This document shows positions 54,921 through 63,526 of a stretch of 64,000 nucleotides of DNA, one piece after another. The DNA is from Corynebacterium glyciniphilum AJ 3170 (GTDB lineage: Bacteria > Actinomycetota > Actinomycetes > Mycobacteriales > Mycobacteriaceae): the NCBI RefSeq assembly GCF_007673095.1, contig NZ_VDYZ01000007.1, positions 124,001 through 188,000 on the forward strand. Direction: 5' to 3'. Numbering within the stretch: position 1 is the first letter of the stretch; every line of letters starts with the position of its first letter. The position numbers were made by a program, and so were the translations under genes. The notes beneath the pieces were generated by a model, which was not told the origin of the DNA, did no database searches, and worked only from the letters and a program-made list of their open reading frames with translations.

Positions 54921-55709
54921 CTACCTCGGAGCATCGTGCAGGACGTCAGACATCAGCAGCAGGTCGAATGGGCCGGACCGTGCCTGGGGAAACAGGTTGA
55001 TGCCATCGACGATGGGTGTGGAACTGGTCCGTGCACGAACAGCGGCCTCGGCGAGTGGCCTGTAGACGCCGAGTGGGTAACGGGCCCGTGGGTCGCCAGG
55101 AGTCCACAGTGCGCCGGCGACCCGGTAGGCGCCGAGTTCTTCCCGGGCGAGGTGCGTGCCGAGGGATCCCTCGAGTGAGGGGTCGAGGTGTTCGGTCTGC
55201 TCGAAAACCAGGATGCGCTCGTCGGGATGGTCGGCCGCGAACCGGCGGAGGTTGTCGAACTGGGCCCGGTCGCGGACAGCGAGGTCCCGGTGGGCGCCGC
55301 CGCTGTCCCCGCCGCCGAAGGCATCCAACCCGGCGAAGATCACCCGCCGTGAGGAGGGGACGCCGGCGTTGTGTCCACGAAGCCACCGCAGCAGCGCAGC
55401 ATTGTGCGCCAGCGGGGTCCGGAACCAGGACCACATCGCAGTGACCACGTCGTCCGGCGGATCATCTGGGCCCTGCCCGGCAAGGTAGCGGTCGACTGAC
55501 TGTGCCCGGTCCACATTGGTTTCTGCTGCGATCAGCCGAAACCAGCCGGCGCGCACACCGTGGACGATCACCGCGTTGCGGGCCGACAGGTACTCGGCGC
55601 AGTTGTGCAGGCCTTCGGACCAGCCGACGACCCGGGCACCGGTGACAAGGGACTCGAGGGCGGGAATGCTGGCGGGGTCCGGGACAGGAAGGAGGTTCCC
55701 GTCGGTCAC
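54921..55709 (-). CDS. Erythromycin esterase-like / EreA-ChaN fold protein
   Basis: A 262-residue protein of the Ere-like superfamily. The key block is VVGWSEGLHNCAEYLSARNAVIVHGV near residue 30, with the SExxHN version of the GExxHG catalytic site, followed by RLIAAETNVDRAQSVDRYLAG. C-terminal TEHLDPSLEGSLGTHL completes the pattern. Erythromycin esterases share their fold with the iron-regulated haem-binding ChaN proteins. It is shorter than EreA/B (about 400 residues). GTG at 55709 overlaps the siderophore-binding gene's stop (GTGA), so it is part of an iron-regulated unit; a role in handling haem or a siderophore is more likely than drug resistance. Confidence 0.7.
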   Translation of the reverse strand: MTDGNLLPVPDPASIPALESLVTGARVVGWSEGLHNCAEYLSARNAVIVHGVRAGWFRLIAAETNVDRAQSVDRYLAGQGPDDPPDDVVTAMWSWFRTPLAHNAALLRWLRGHNAGVPSSRRVIFAGLDAFGGGDSGGAHRDLAVRDRAQFDNLRRFAADHPDERILVFEQTEHLDPSLEGSLGTHLAREELGAYRVAGALWTPGDPRARYPLGVYRPLAEAAVRARTSSTPIVDGINLFPQARSGPFDLLLMSDVLHDAPR

Positions 55710-56761
55710 AGTGGTGACTCGCCCTCGGCTGCGGACTGCAGCAGCGGCAGGTAGTTGTCGAGCATCCACGGCAGGCTCAGGACCGAGATCGCACTGGTGG
55801 CATACACCATCGGCGGGTCAGTCAGCGGCACATAGCCGCCACGCTCCACGGCGGGGATGCGGGCGAACCCGGGGTCGGATTCCAATGATTCCCGGATATC
55901 CTCACTGAGGTACCAGGAGACCAGGACGTCGGAGTCGAGCGACGCCCAGTTCTCCTTGCTGACCTGCACGGCGAAGGAATCTCCGGTGGTCGGGACACTG
56001 GGCGCGACGGTGAAGCCGAGCTGTTCCAGCAGGCTGATCCGTGAGTCGGTGGCGAGGTAGGTGTTGAGACCTTCACCGGTGGTGCCCGACGCGAAGGCGA
56101 TGGTCTTTCCCTCGAACTCGGGGTGTTCCGCCTTGGCGTCGGCGATGAGCTGGTGGGTATCGTCGACGAGCTTCTCGGCCTGCTCACTGCGGCCGAGTGC
56201 TTCGCCGACGATGGTGGTCTGATCCTCCCAGCTGGTCTGCCAGGCCTCGCCGGGGTAGGCGACGGTGGGCGCGATGTCGCTGAGTCGGGAGTACTGGTCG
56301 TCGGTGACCCCGGAGTTGACGGCCAGGATCACGTCCGGCTCCAGATTGAGGATGTCCTCGTAGGGGAGATCGTCTGACGTGGCGTCGAGCAGTTCGGGCG
56401 TGGTACCCCCGTCACCCCCGTCACCACTGTCGATGTGTTCGCGGTCCCAGGGCAGGATGCCGGTGCCGTCGTTGGTGTCACTGCTCATGTCCGGCATGCC
56501 CACGGGGGTGACACCGAGAGCGAGGGCGATGTCCTGGCTACCCCAGCCGATGGTGACCACACGTTCGGGTTCTTCATCGATCGTCGCCGAGCCGAGGGCG
56601 GAGTCGATGGTGACGGGGAAGGAGGACGAGTTGGCACCGGAGTCGTCGGATGCACCGGCGTCGGTGGAGTCGCTGGAGCAGGAGACGAGTGAGACGGCGA
56701 GAGCGCTGGCACAGACGACCGCCGAGAGACGGCGTACAGGTGCGGGGAGGGTGATGGTCAT
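55706..56761 (-). CDS. Siderophore/haem-binding lipoprotein (second system)
   Basis: A 351-residue type III substrate-binding protein. Lipobox VSLVSC places the lipidated Cys near residue 28; the Ser/Asp-rich linker is followed by PVTIDSALGSATIDEEPERVVTIGWGSQDIALAL, the entry to lobe 1, and the typical linking helix ALGRSEQAEKLVDDTHQLIADA. A DtxR-type box lies 34-52 bases upstream. No permease or ATPase gene accompanies it, so it must work with transporter parts encoded elsewhere or with the FecCD system at 41998-46078. Confidence 0.9.
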   Translation of the reverse strand: MTITLPAPVRRLSAVVCASALAVSLVSCSSDSTDAGASDDSGANSSSFPVTIDSALGSATIDEEPERVVTIGWGSQDIALALGVTPVGMPDMSSDTNDGTGILPWDREHIDSGDGGDGGTTPELLDATSDDLPYEDILNLEPDVILAVNSGVTDDQYSRLSDIAPTVAYPGEAWQTSWEDQTTIVGEALGRSEQAEKLVDDTHQLIADAKAEHPEFEGKTIAFASGTTGEGLNTYLATDSRISLLEQLGFTVAPSVPTTGDSFAVQVSKENWASLDSDVLVSWYLSEDIRESLESDPGFARIPAVERGGYVPLTDPPMVYATSAISVLSLPWMLDNYLPLLQSAAEGESPL

Positions 56762-56794
56762 GGGGTTCCTCAGTGGTCAGCGGATGAATCTGTA

Positions 56795-56813
56795 AAAGGA
56801 TAGCCTAAACTAT
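56795..56813. promoter_or_regulatory. DtxR-type iron box before the second binding-protein gene
   Basis: On the minus strand ATAGTTTAGGCTATCCTTT agrees with the DtxR consensus at 14 of 19 positions, including the central TTAGGCTA. Located 34 bases before the ATG. Confidence 0.68.
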
Positions 56814-56927
56814 TTTCGTTAAGGTGGGTGGTGGTGACATCTGTCATGAAATCCACGTGACATCCGCGGCGCAGCTCGTGACAAACCCCTCTACCTGTGA
56901 TGTCGTCCGCCGGGCAGGATCGGTGTC

Positions 56928-57890
56928 ATGACCACGACACCAGCCATCAGCGTTCATGACCTGACACGGACCTACCAGTCGAAAAAGAAGAAGGACGCCT
57001 ACACCGCCGTCAAGGGAGTCTCCTTCGACGTGCGACAGGGCGAGGTCTACGGACTGCTCGGCACCAATGGCGCCGGGAAGACCTCCACCCTCGAAATCGT
57101 CGAGGGGCTCGCCGCCCCGACGGACGGCACCGTCCGCGTCCTGGACAAGGATCCCGTCGCCGACCGCGCACAGATCCGTCCTGAGCTCGGCATCATGCTG
57201 CAGTCCGGCGGGCTGCCCAAGGAGCTGACCGTTTCCGAGACGATGCGCATGTGGGCCGGCACGTGTTCCACTCCGCTGCCTGTCGACGACGTGCTCGGCG
57301 AAGTGGACCTCAACCACCGCACCGACGTCCGCGTCGGCTCGCTCTCCGGCGGTGAGCAGCGTCGGCTCGACCTCGCCTGTGCCCTGCTCAACGACCCCAG
57401 CATCATCATCCTTGACGAGCCGACGACCGGCCTCGACCCGGAGTCACGCAGCCGGACCTGGGAGCTGCTCTCCACACTGAAGAACCGTGGTGTGACGATG
57501 ATTCTCACGACCCACTACCTCGAGGAAGCGGAGAAGCTCGCCGACCGGATCGCCATCATGAACAACGGCGTGATCGCCGTGGAAGGACGGTTGGACGAAC
57601 TCGCCGCCACCGAGGGCGCCGAGATCAGCTTCACCCTTCCGCAGTCCGGGGGCGCCGGGACCGCAGGAAACGCCGGCCGTATGCAGGACATCTTCCCGTC
57701 CTTCCCCGGGGCACAGGTCACCAGGGACGGTGAACAGTTGCGGATCGAGACCTCGCGACTGCAGGAGGACACCCACCGGCTACTGGACTGGGCGGCCAGC
57801 AACAACGTCTCCCTGGAGCACTTCTCCGCCCGCCCGGCCAGCCTGGAACGGGTCTTCAGCAAGATCGCCGGCACCGACTCCTCCGTCTGA
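56928..57890 (+). CDS. ABC exporter ATPase (DrrA-like)
   Basis: A 320-residue ABC-2 type ATPase. Walker A is GTNGAGKTST (about residue 45), the signature is LSGGEQRRLDLA (about 140), Walker B is IIILDEPTTGLDPESR, and the extended C-terminal region (about 230-320) is typical of DrrA/CcmA-type subunits. Followed after eleven bases by the permease gene, then by a kinase and regulator pair, a common set for antibiotic or envelope-stress exporters. AGGA eight bases before the ATG. Confidence 0.92.
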   Translation: MTTTPAISVHDLTRTYQSKKKKDAYTAVKGVSFDVRQGEVYGLLGTNGAGKTSTLEIVEGLAAPTDGTVRVLDKDPVADRAQIRPELGIMLQSGGLPKELTVSETMRMWAGTCSTPLPVDDVLGEVDLNHRTDVRVGSLSGGEQRRLDLACALLNDPSIIILDEPTTGLDPESRSRTWELLSTLKNRGVTMILTTHYLEEAEKLADRIAIMNNGVIAVEGRLDELAATEGAEISFTLPQSGGAGTAGNAGRMQDIFPSFPGAQVTRDGEQLRIETSRLQEDTHRLLDWAASNNVSLEHFSARPASLERVFSKIAGTDSSV

Positions 57891-57901
57891 AAGGAACCAT
57901 C

Positions 57902-58750
57902 ATGAGCACCGCAACAGCCCCCACCACCACCGACCGCACACCCACCCGTACCGGCGGTTCGCCCGTCACGCGTTTCATCGCGCTGGCCCGTGCCGAGACC
58001 CTGCAGTTCCTCCGGAACAAGACGTTACTGGTCAACGCGACACTCGTTCCCATGGGCTTCGGCCTGGCGATGTACTTCATACTCTCCGGTGACGACGAGC
58101 AGTCGAAGATCGAGGCCAGCGCGATGGCGATGGAGTATTTCCTGCTCTTCGCCTTGATGTTCGTGCAGTTCTACACCGTGCTGTCGATGGTCACGACCCG
58201 ACGCGACGAGGGAGTGCTGAAACGTCTGCGCACCGGTGAAGCACGGGACGCCGAGATTCTCGGAGCGTCGTCCTTCCCCGGGGCTGTCCTGACCATCCTG
58301 TTCACCGTCGTGATGTCCGGACTGCTCATGGCGTTCGGAGCGCCCGGCCCGGTCAACGTGGTGCCGATCATCGTCGCCGTCCTGCTCGGGCTGGTCGTCA
58401 CCAGTGGTTTGGCACTGGTCACGAGTGGTTTCACCAAGAATCCGGAGGCTGCCCAGATCACCTCGATGCCGGTGATGCTCCTGATGTTCGCCACCATGGG
58501 CAACTTCCGCCAGCTCTACCCGGAGAGCGTGGACGACGTCCTTGCGCGGACCCCGTTCGCCCTGATCTTCGACCTCGCCCAGTACGGGTGGGCAGGCAAC
58601 ACCACGGTGGACCGGATGAATGAGGTGGCCCCGCTGACCTCCGGCGAGGTGATCGGCGAGACCTGGCAGATGATGCTCATCCTCGTCGTGTGGGCCGCGG
58701 TCTGTGTCTGGGCCGGGGCACGGTACGTCCGCTGGGATGTCCGGCACTGA
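57902..58750 (+). CDS. ABC-2 type permease (DrrB-like)
   Basis: A 282-residue permease with about six membrane segments after a 25-residue cytoplasmic N-terminus (FIALARAETLQFLRNKTLLVNATLVP). The segments match the ABC-2 family arrangement with short loops; TSGFTKNPEAAQITSMPVMLLMFATMGNFRQLYPESV is the conserved region before helix 5-6. It forms the membrane channel for the preceding ATPase. AAAGGA precedes the ATG. Confidence 0.9.
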   Translation: MSTATAPTTTDRTPTRTGGSPVTRFIALARAETLQFLRNKTLLVNATLVPMGFGLAMYFILSGDDEQSKIEASAMAMEYFLLFALMFVQFYTVLSMVTTRRDEGVLKRLRTGEARDAEILGASSFPGAVLTILFTVVMSGLLMAFGAPGPVNVVPIIVAVLLGLVVTSGLALVTSGFTKNPEAAQITSMPVMLLMFATMGNFRQLYPESVDDVLARTPFALIFDLAQYGWAGNTTVDRMNEVAPLTSGEVIGETWQMMLILVVWAAVCVWAGARYVRWDVRH

Positions 58751-58767
58751 TGACCGTCACTGATTAA

Positions 58768-59964
58768 ATGGACCGCATGAATCCCACAGTGCTGCAGTCC
58801 GTCACCAGTCCGCGCCGGACATGGCGCGAACTGGGGGCGGGCGCGAAGCTCGCTGTGTACACCCGGGGGTCAGTGCAGCTGGCGATTATCTCGGTAGGTA
58901 TTGCTCTCTTGGTATTGGCGGTTCTCATTCCCCGTAATGCCGGAGCCGCCCTGACTGTGGCCGAGTACGCGGCCCTGTTTATCGCCACGGCAGTGATGAT
59001 TGTTCTGCCGATGGCGGTCATCGAGTCCCGTCCCGAGTTCACCACGGCACCGCGCCCACGGAAACCTCGACTCCTCGGTACTGCGGCCGCTATTGCGGCG
59101 GTGGTATGGGTGTCTGGGACGCTGATGTACCTGCTTGGTGACATGGACACAGCGGTGGTAGGGCTTTTCCTGGTTATGCTGTTCTTCGGGGCTGCGCCGC
59201 TCGGGATTTTGCCATGGATACCGTTCCGTTGGTCGGTCACGGTGGTGTTGTCCGGCGTGACGACCTGGATGATGTGGTCGGAACTGACCTGGTTGCCCCT
59301 GTTCTTCGGCATGGTGATGACCGCCTCGACTGTGGTGTCCGCCTGGACGGTCAACATCGCCAAGCAGCTGGACCGCGCCCGTCTCACGGAGTCGGCGCTG
59401 CAGGTCAGCGAGGAGCGGCTACGGTTCTCCCAGGAGCTGCACGACACCCTCGGACAGCGACTGGCGGCCATGTCGGTCAAGGCGGAGTTGGCACGTGCCT
59501 TGGCGAAGCGGGGCGACGACCGGCTGGACGGCGAACTCGCGGAGCTGCAGGAGCTGGCCCGGACGTCGGTCACCGAGATGCATGAGGTGGTCGACGGCTA
59601 CCGTGCGGTGAACCTGTCCACCGAGGTGGAGGGTGCCCGCCAACTCCTCGACAGTGCCGGCGTCCACCTGGAGGTCGACGGCGACCCGACAGAACACTCG
59701 GCGCCGATGCGGGAGCTGTCAGCGTGGCTGGTCCGTGAAGGCACCACCAACGTCGTCCGGCATTCCTCGGCGACGCGGGTGCGTCTGGCATTCGTCTCCG
59801 GTGAGACCGAGTCGGTCTGCATGAGCAACGACGGCGTCACCAGGGGGATCGAACGGCTCTCGGGCCTGGCGGGTATCCGCCGTCGCGCGGAACCGCTCGG
59901 AGCCGAGCTTGTCGCCGAACGCGACGGTAGTCTCTTCCACGTCACCCTCACCCTCAAGGAGTAG
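58768..59964 (+). CDS. NarL-type sensor histidine kinase (ABC-linked)
   Basis: A 398-residue DesK-like kinase. About five to six membrane segments occupy residues 35-190 without a large outer domain; the phosphoacceptor is in RLRFSQELHDTLGQRLAAM (His near 228). The ATPase domain has the N-box REGTTNVVRHSSA and a reduced G-box (SNDG, then GLAGIRRRAEPLGAEL). It lies 17 bases after the permease gene and 3 bases before its regulator, so the transporter and two-component system are one operon in which the kinase may sense the transporter or its substrate. Confidence 0.9.
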   Translation: MDRMNPTVLQSVTSPRRTWRELGAGAKLAVYTRGSVQLAIISVGIALLVLAVLIPRNAGAALTVAEYAALFIATAVMIVLPMAVIESRPEFTTAPRPRKPRLLGTAAAIAAVVWVSGTLMYLLGDMDTAVVGLFLVMLFFGAAPLGILPWIPFRWSVTVVLSGVTTWMMWSELTWLPLFFGMVMTASTVVSAWTVNIAKQLDRARLTESALQVSEERLRFSQELHDTLGQRLAAMSVKAELARALAKRGDDRLDGELAELQELARTSVTEMHEVVDGYRAVNLSTEVEGARQLLDSAGVHLEVDGDPTEHSAPMRELSAWLVREGTTNVVRHSSATRVRLAFVSGETESVCMSNDGVTRGIERLSGLAGIRRRAEPLGAELVAERDGSLFHVTLTLKE

Positions 59965-59967
59965 GCC

Positions 59968-60552
59968 ATGAGCGCCGAGACCGCCATCCGCGTCGTCGTG
60001 GTGGACGATGAATCGCTGGTCGCCAGTTCCCTGTCGACCCTGCTCTCCCTGGAGGAGGACCTGGACGTCGTCGCGACGCTCGGCTCCGGCGAGGAAGTGC
60101 TCGACTGGTGTCACCGCCATCCGGTCCCGGACGTGGTCGTCATGGACCTGCAGATGGGCGGCATCGACGGCATCGAGACCGCGGAATCCCTGCCGGACGG
60201 GGTGAAGGTCCTCATCGTCACCAGCCACGGCCGGCCCCGCCAGCTCAAACGTGCGCTGGCGGGTGGGGTGCTCGGATTCGTCCCGAAGACCTCCTCGTCG
60301 GGGGAGTTCGCGACGGCGGTGCGGACGGTACATGCCGGACGTCGTTACCTGGACCCCGAGCTCGCCGCGACGGCGATCGGGGTGGGGGAGTCGCCCCTGG
60401 CTGAGCGCGAGGCCCAGGTACTCGAGGTCGCGGGGCAGGGCGGTTCGGTCGAGCAGATTGCCGCAGCGGTGCACCTGGCGGCAGGAACGACCCGTAACTA
60501 CCTGTCGTCGGCCATGGGGAAGACCGGAGCATCCACGCGCTTTGAGGCGTAG
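59968..60552 (+). CDS. NarL-type response regulator, C-terminus cut by in-frame stop
   Basis: A 194-residue response regulator. Receiver: acidic VVVDDES at 10-16, phosphoacceptor in VVMDLQMGGIDG, Lys in GFVPKTSSS. The LuxR helix-turn-helix spans about 140-190 (LAEREAQVLEVAGQGGSVEQIAAAVHLAAGTTRNYLSSAMGKTG). The frame ends at TAG (60550-60552), but the next codons read RIARERGWL and then TGA at 60580-60582, the normal ending of this family. A premature amber codon thus removes the last ten residues, part of the final DNA-binding-domain helix. Function may be reduced or read-through may occur; a sequencing error is also possible. Confidence 0.88.
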   Translation: MSAETAIRVVVVDDESLVASSLSTLLSLEEDLDVVATLGSGEEVLDWCHRHPVPDVVVMDLQMGGIDGIETAESLPDGVKVLIVTSHGRPRQLKRALAGGVLGFVPKTSSSGEFATAVRTVHAGRRYLDPELAATAIGVGESPLAEREAQVLEVAGQGGSVEQIAAAVHLAAGTTRNYLSSAMGKTGASTRFEA

Positions 60553-60645
60553 CGTATCGCCCGCGAGCGTGGTTGGTTGTGATCCCGGGCATGTACCGGA
60601 CGCGCCGGGCAGCGCCCCGACGCTTTCCCTCGTAAACTGGCCGCC

Positions 60646-61530
60646 ATGACGCAGAGCCAGACCGAACCATTCATTTCCGCCGTGGAACTCTTCGAGGCCA
60701 GTACCCGGGGCGAACCCGTGACCGTCCTCGACTCCGACTGGGAGTGGGGCGAGCACGCAGCCTGGAACCTCTACGTCTCCCGGCACATCCCGGGCTCCTT
60801 CTTCTGCGACCCGGGCACCATGCTCTCCGGGTTCCCGTCCCCGGAGGCGGGACGCAACCCGCTGCCGAACAAGCATGTCCTGCAGCACTACGTCGACGAC
60901 TGGGGGATTCAGCCGGGGCTGCCGGTGCGCATCTACGACCGTGGCGGGCTCATCTACGCCGCGCGCGCCTGGTGGATCCTGCGGTGGGCCGGGGTCACGG
61001 ATGTCCGGATCCTGGACGGAGGGACGCCGGCATGGCTCGCCGCCGGTGGTGACATCGCCGCCGGCATCGGTTGCCTGCGTGGACGCGGAACGTTCGAGGT
61101 GCTGGCGGGTGGTGCGCCGACGATGCCCACGGCCACCCTGGAGGACGTCGTGGACATCTCCGCGACGGCGACGACCGGTGCCGCCGCACCACTGCTGATC
61201 GACACGCGTCCCGCAGACCGTTTCGAGGGACGACGCGAGCGGCTGGACCGCCGGGCCGGGCACATCCCCGGGGCGATCGGGGTTCCGGTCGCCGAGCTTC
61301 TGGACGAAGGGCGTGTCCCGCCGCCGGAGGTCGTGCGCGAGCGCCTCGCGGGGCACGGCATCACCGGTGACGACGTCGCCGCGGAGGCTGTCGTCTACTC
61401 CGGCTCAGGGGTGAGCTCTGCGTTGTTTATCGCGCTGATGGAGCACGCCGGCCTGCCCGTGGCGCGCCACTACGTGGGCGGATGGTCACAGTGGGCGTCC
61501 GACCGTTCACGTCCTGCGGCCCTGGGGTAG
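60646..61530 (+). CDS. Rhodanese-type sulfurtransferase with Ser at the active-site position
   Basis: A 294-residue two-domain rhodanese/3-mercaptopyruvate sulfurtransferase. The inactive N-terminal domain has RHIPGSFFCDPG and IYDRGGLIYAARAWWILRWAG; the second domain has DTRPADRFEGRRERLDRRAGHIPGAIGVP. At the catalytic loop, where active enzymes have CGSGVT, this protein reads VVYSGSGVSS: the nucleophilic Cys is Ser (codon TCC). It is therefore unlikely to transfer sulfur in the usual way and may be a structural or regulatory relative. Start at the ATG at 60646. Confidence 0.88.
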   Translation: MTQSQTEPFISAVELFEASTRGEPVTVLDSDWEWGEHAAWNLYVSRHIPGSFFCDPGTMLSGFPSPEAGRNPLPNKHVLQHYVDDWGIQPGLPVRIYDRGGLIYAARAWWILRWAGVTDVRILDGGTPAWLAAGGDIAAGIGCLRGRGTFEVLAGGAPTMPTATLEDVVDISATATTGAAAPLLIDTRPADRFEGRRERLDRRAGHIPGAIGVPVAELLDEGRVPPPEVVRERLAGHGITGDDVAAEAVVYSGSGVSSALFIALMEHAGLPVARHYVGGWSQWASDRSRPAALG

Positions 61531-61633
61531 AACTTTTCTGGTCGAAATAATGCGGTTATGCCGCGCCGGAGGTTCCTGACGGTCTATCCTTTTGCCACCG
61601 CCACACATCACCGCAACAGGATACGGAGGCCCC

Positions 61634-62173
61634 ATGAAGGACGTAGGGGACGCAGGGAAGTCGAGCGCTCCGGAGGTTACGCAGACCACGGGGACCACCG
61701 GTGCCGCTCGGCGGCCGGGGACCCTCGACGTCGTGACCCCCATGCCGGGCACCGTGGCACCACTCTCCGCGGTGCCCGACCCACTGTTCGCCGCGGGCAC
61801 CGTGGGTCCGGGGATGGCCGTCGTCCCCGACCCCGGGGTGGAGTACGTGACCGTCTGTGCACCGGTGGAGGGCGTGGTCACGCGCCTGATGCCACACCTC
61901 TTCCTCATCCTCACCGATGACGAGCTCCCGGTGCTCGTGCACATCGGCATCGACACCGCGCAGTTGGACGGTCAGGGTTACTCGCTGCATGTCGAGCAGG
62001 GCCGCCGGGTCCAGGTCGGGGAGCGGATCACCACCTACGCCCCGTTGTCGATCGGCCGTCTGGGCTTCGACCCGATCGTCTCGGTGGTGATGATGCAGCA
62101 GGACGGTGGCGTCGAGGAGGGGCTGATGCCGGGGGAGCCGTCCGAACCGGGGGACGTGTTGTTCCGGTTCTGA
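61634..62173 (+). CDS. EIIA-Glc-like phosphotransferase domain protein
   Basis: A 179-residue PTS EIIA domain of the glucose family standing alone. A Thr/Ala-rich N-terminus of about 35 residues leads to VVTPMPGTVAPLSAVPDPLFAAGTVGPGMAV. The supporting His is in MPHLFLIL and the phosphoacceptor His in VLVHIGIDTAQLDGQGY; GRRVQVGERI and GFDPIVSVVM follow. Corynebacterial PTS permeases usually carry this domain fused to EIIBC, so a free EIIA may serve another permease or a regulatory role. The ATG at 61634 was chosen for its GGAGG. Confidence 0.85.
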   Translation: MKDVGDAGKSSAPEVTQTTGTTGAARRPGTLDVVTPMPGTVAPLSAVPDPLFAAGTVGPGMAVVPDPGVEYVTVCAPVEGVVTRLMPHLFLILTDDELPVLVHIGIDTAQLDGQGYSLHVEQGRRVQVGERITTYAPLSIGRLGFDPIVSVVMMQQDGGVEEGLMPGEPSEPGDVLFRF

Positions 62174-62198
62174 CACCGGCAACGCCTATGCTGGTGCC

Positions 62199-62591
62199 AT
62201 GCTCCGTCGATTCACCACCGTGGCGTGCGTCCTCCTGATGCTGTTGGGGGTCACGCGTCTCGGGGACCGGGTGGACCCGCAGTGGGGGGAGCTGATCTTC
62301 TACTCCTACTTCGGTGTGCTGATCCTGCTGATGCTCAGCGCAATCGTCTTCACTGAGCGGGGGTACTTCGGCCCGGCCCGGCACCCGGTCAACCGGGTGT
62401 TCACCGGCCTGAGCTGGGTGGGCACGATCGGTGCTGTCGTCCTGATGCTGGAACTCGTCCTGGGCAGCGGGATGCTGCTGTGGGTCAATGTCATCGCCAG
62501 CGCCTGCATGTTCACCGGCATCGTCGGCGCCGCGGTCGTGGCGTTGTCCGCCCGGCCGTGGCGTGACCTGTTCTACTCGCGACGGCCCTGA
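62199..62591 (+). CDS. Small four-helix membrane protein
   Basis: A 130-residue protein of unknown function with four hydrophobic segments (about residues 7-18, 32-52, 70-90 and 92-114), short charged loops and a basic C-terminal end (RPWRDLFYSRRP). It begins 25 bases after the EIIA-like gene and converges with the SDR gene with seven bases between stop codons. No family recognised. Confidence 0.65.
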   Translation: MLRRFTTVACVLLMLLGVTRLGDRVDPQWGELIFYSYFGVLILLMLSAIVFTERGYFGPARHPVNRVFTGLSWVGTIGAVVLMLELVLGSGMLLWVNVIASACMFTGIVGAAVVALSARPWRDLFYSRRP

Positions 62592-62598
62592 ACTTCTT

Positions 62599-63471
62599 CT
62601 ACAGCCCGTGTTTGGCGGCGATGATCCCGCCCATGGTGTCCCGGGGCAGAAGGCGTGCGGCGGGGAAGGCGAGATGTGAACTCGACCCCGTGGCGTAGAG
62701 CGGGCGCGGGCGCTTGTCACCGACGGCTTTGAGGATCTCTGCGGCAACCTGTTCGGCGGAGACGCCGGTGGACTCATTGTCGTTGAGGTGGCTGAGCATC
62801 GTGTGGAACTCGTCGGCGTAGTGGCCGTGGTCGTCGACGTAGATGGTGCGTCGTTCCGACAGTCCGGTGTTGATGGCGCCGGGCTCCATCACGCTGACCC
62901 CGATCCCGAACCGGCTGACCTCGCGCCGGGCGGAGAACGCGAAGGCCTTGATCGCGGCCTTCGATGCCCCGTAGCTTCCCCGGTAGGCCAGCGGGAAGCT
63001 GCCGAGCATGGAACCGACGAAGACGATGCGGCCGCGCCGCGCACCCCGCATCTGCGGGAGCAGGAGCTGTGTGAGTTCAACGTGGCCGATGACATTCACC
63101 TGGAAGAGCCGTTCGAGGGCCTCGCGGGGGAGTTCCTCGAGCGGGCCGTTCTGGCTTTCGCCGGCATTGTTGACCAGGACGGTCACGGGCCCGGCGCCGA
63201 GTTTCTCCAGTTCCGCCGGGACGGCGGCGATCGAGTCCGGATCACTGAGGTCCAACGGGATGAGCTCGACGCCGTCAGGGGTGTTCGCCCGGGATGCGTC
63301 GGAGGTGGGGTTACGGGAGGTGCCGATCACCCGGAACTGGCGTTCGAGCAGTTCCTTCGCGGTGGCCTGCCCGATACCGGAGGTGGCTCCGGTGACGAGT
63401 GCGGTGTCCCCCTGCCGGGGGACAGGGAGTTTGGGGGTGCGGTACCGGGAGAGGAAGGATATTTTCGTCAT
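62599..63471 (-). CDS. Short-chain dehydrogenase/reductase
   Basis: A 290-residue classical SDR. The NAD(P)-binding TGATSGIGQATAKEL motif is near residue 23, LVNNAG near 102, the catalytic Ser in VGSMLGSFPLAYRGSYGASKAAI with Tyr and Lys in YGASK near 172-176, and PGAINTGL follows. RNPTS after strand 2 suggests NADPH preference. Substrate unknown. The start at 63471 gives the usual N-terminus; the longer open frame runs back into the palindromic repeat and is rejected. Confidence 0.9.
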   Translation of the reverse strand: MTKISFLSRYRTPKLPVPRQGDTALVTGATSGIGQATAKELLERQFRVIGTSRNPTSDASRANTPDGVELIPLDLSDPDSIAAVPAELEKLGAGPVTVLVNNAGESQNGPLEELPREALERLFQVNVIGHVELTQLLLPQMRGARRGRIVFVGSMLGSFPLAYRGSYGASKAAIKAFAFSARREVSRFGIGVSVMEPGAINTGLSERRTIYVDDHGHYADEFHTMLSHLNDNESTGVSAEQVAAEILKAVGDKRPRPLYATGSSSHLAFPAARLLPRDTMGGIIAAKHGL

Positions 63472-63526
63472 GCAACCAGTGATACCCGTTTCACTGCTGC
63501 CCCGTGGACCTTCGACACTTCCGAGG

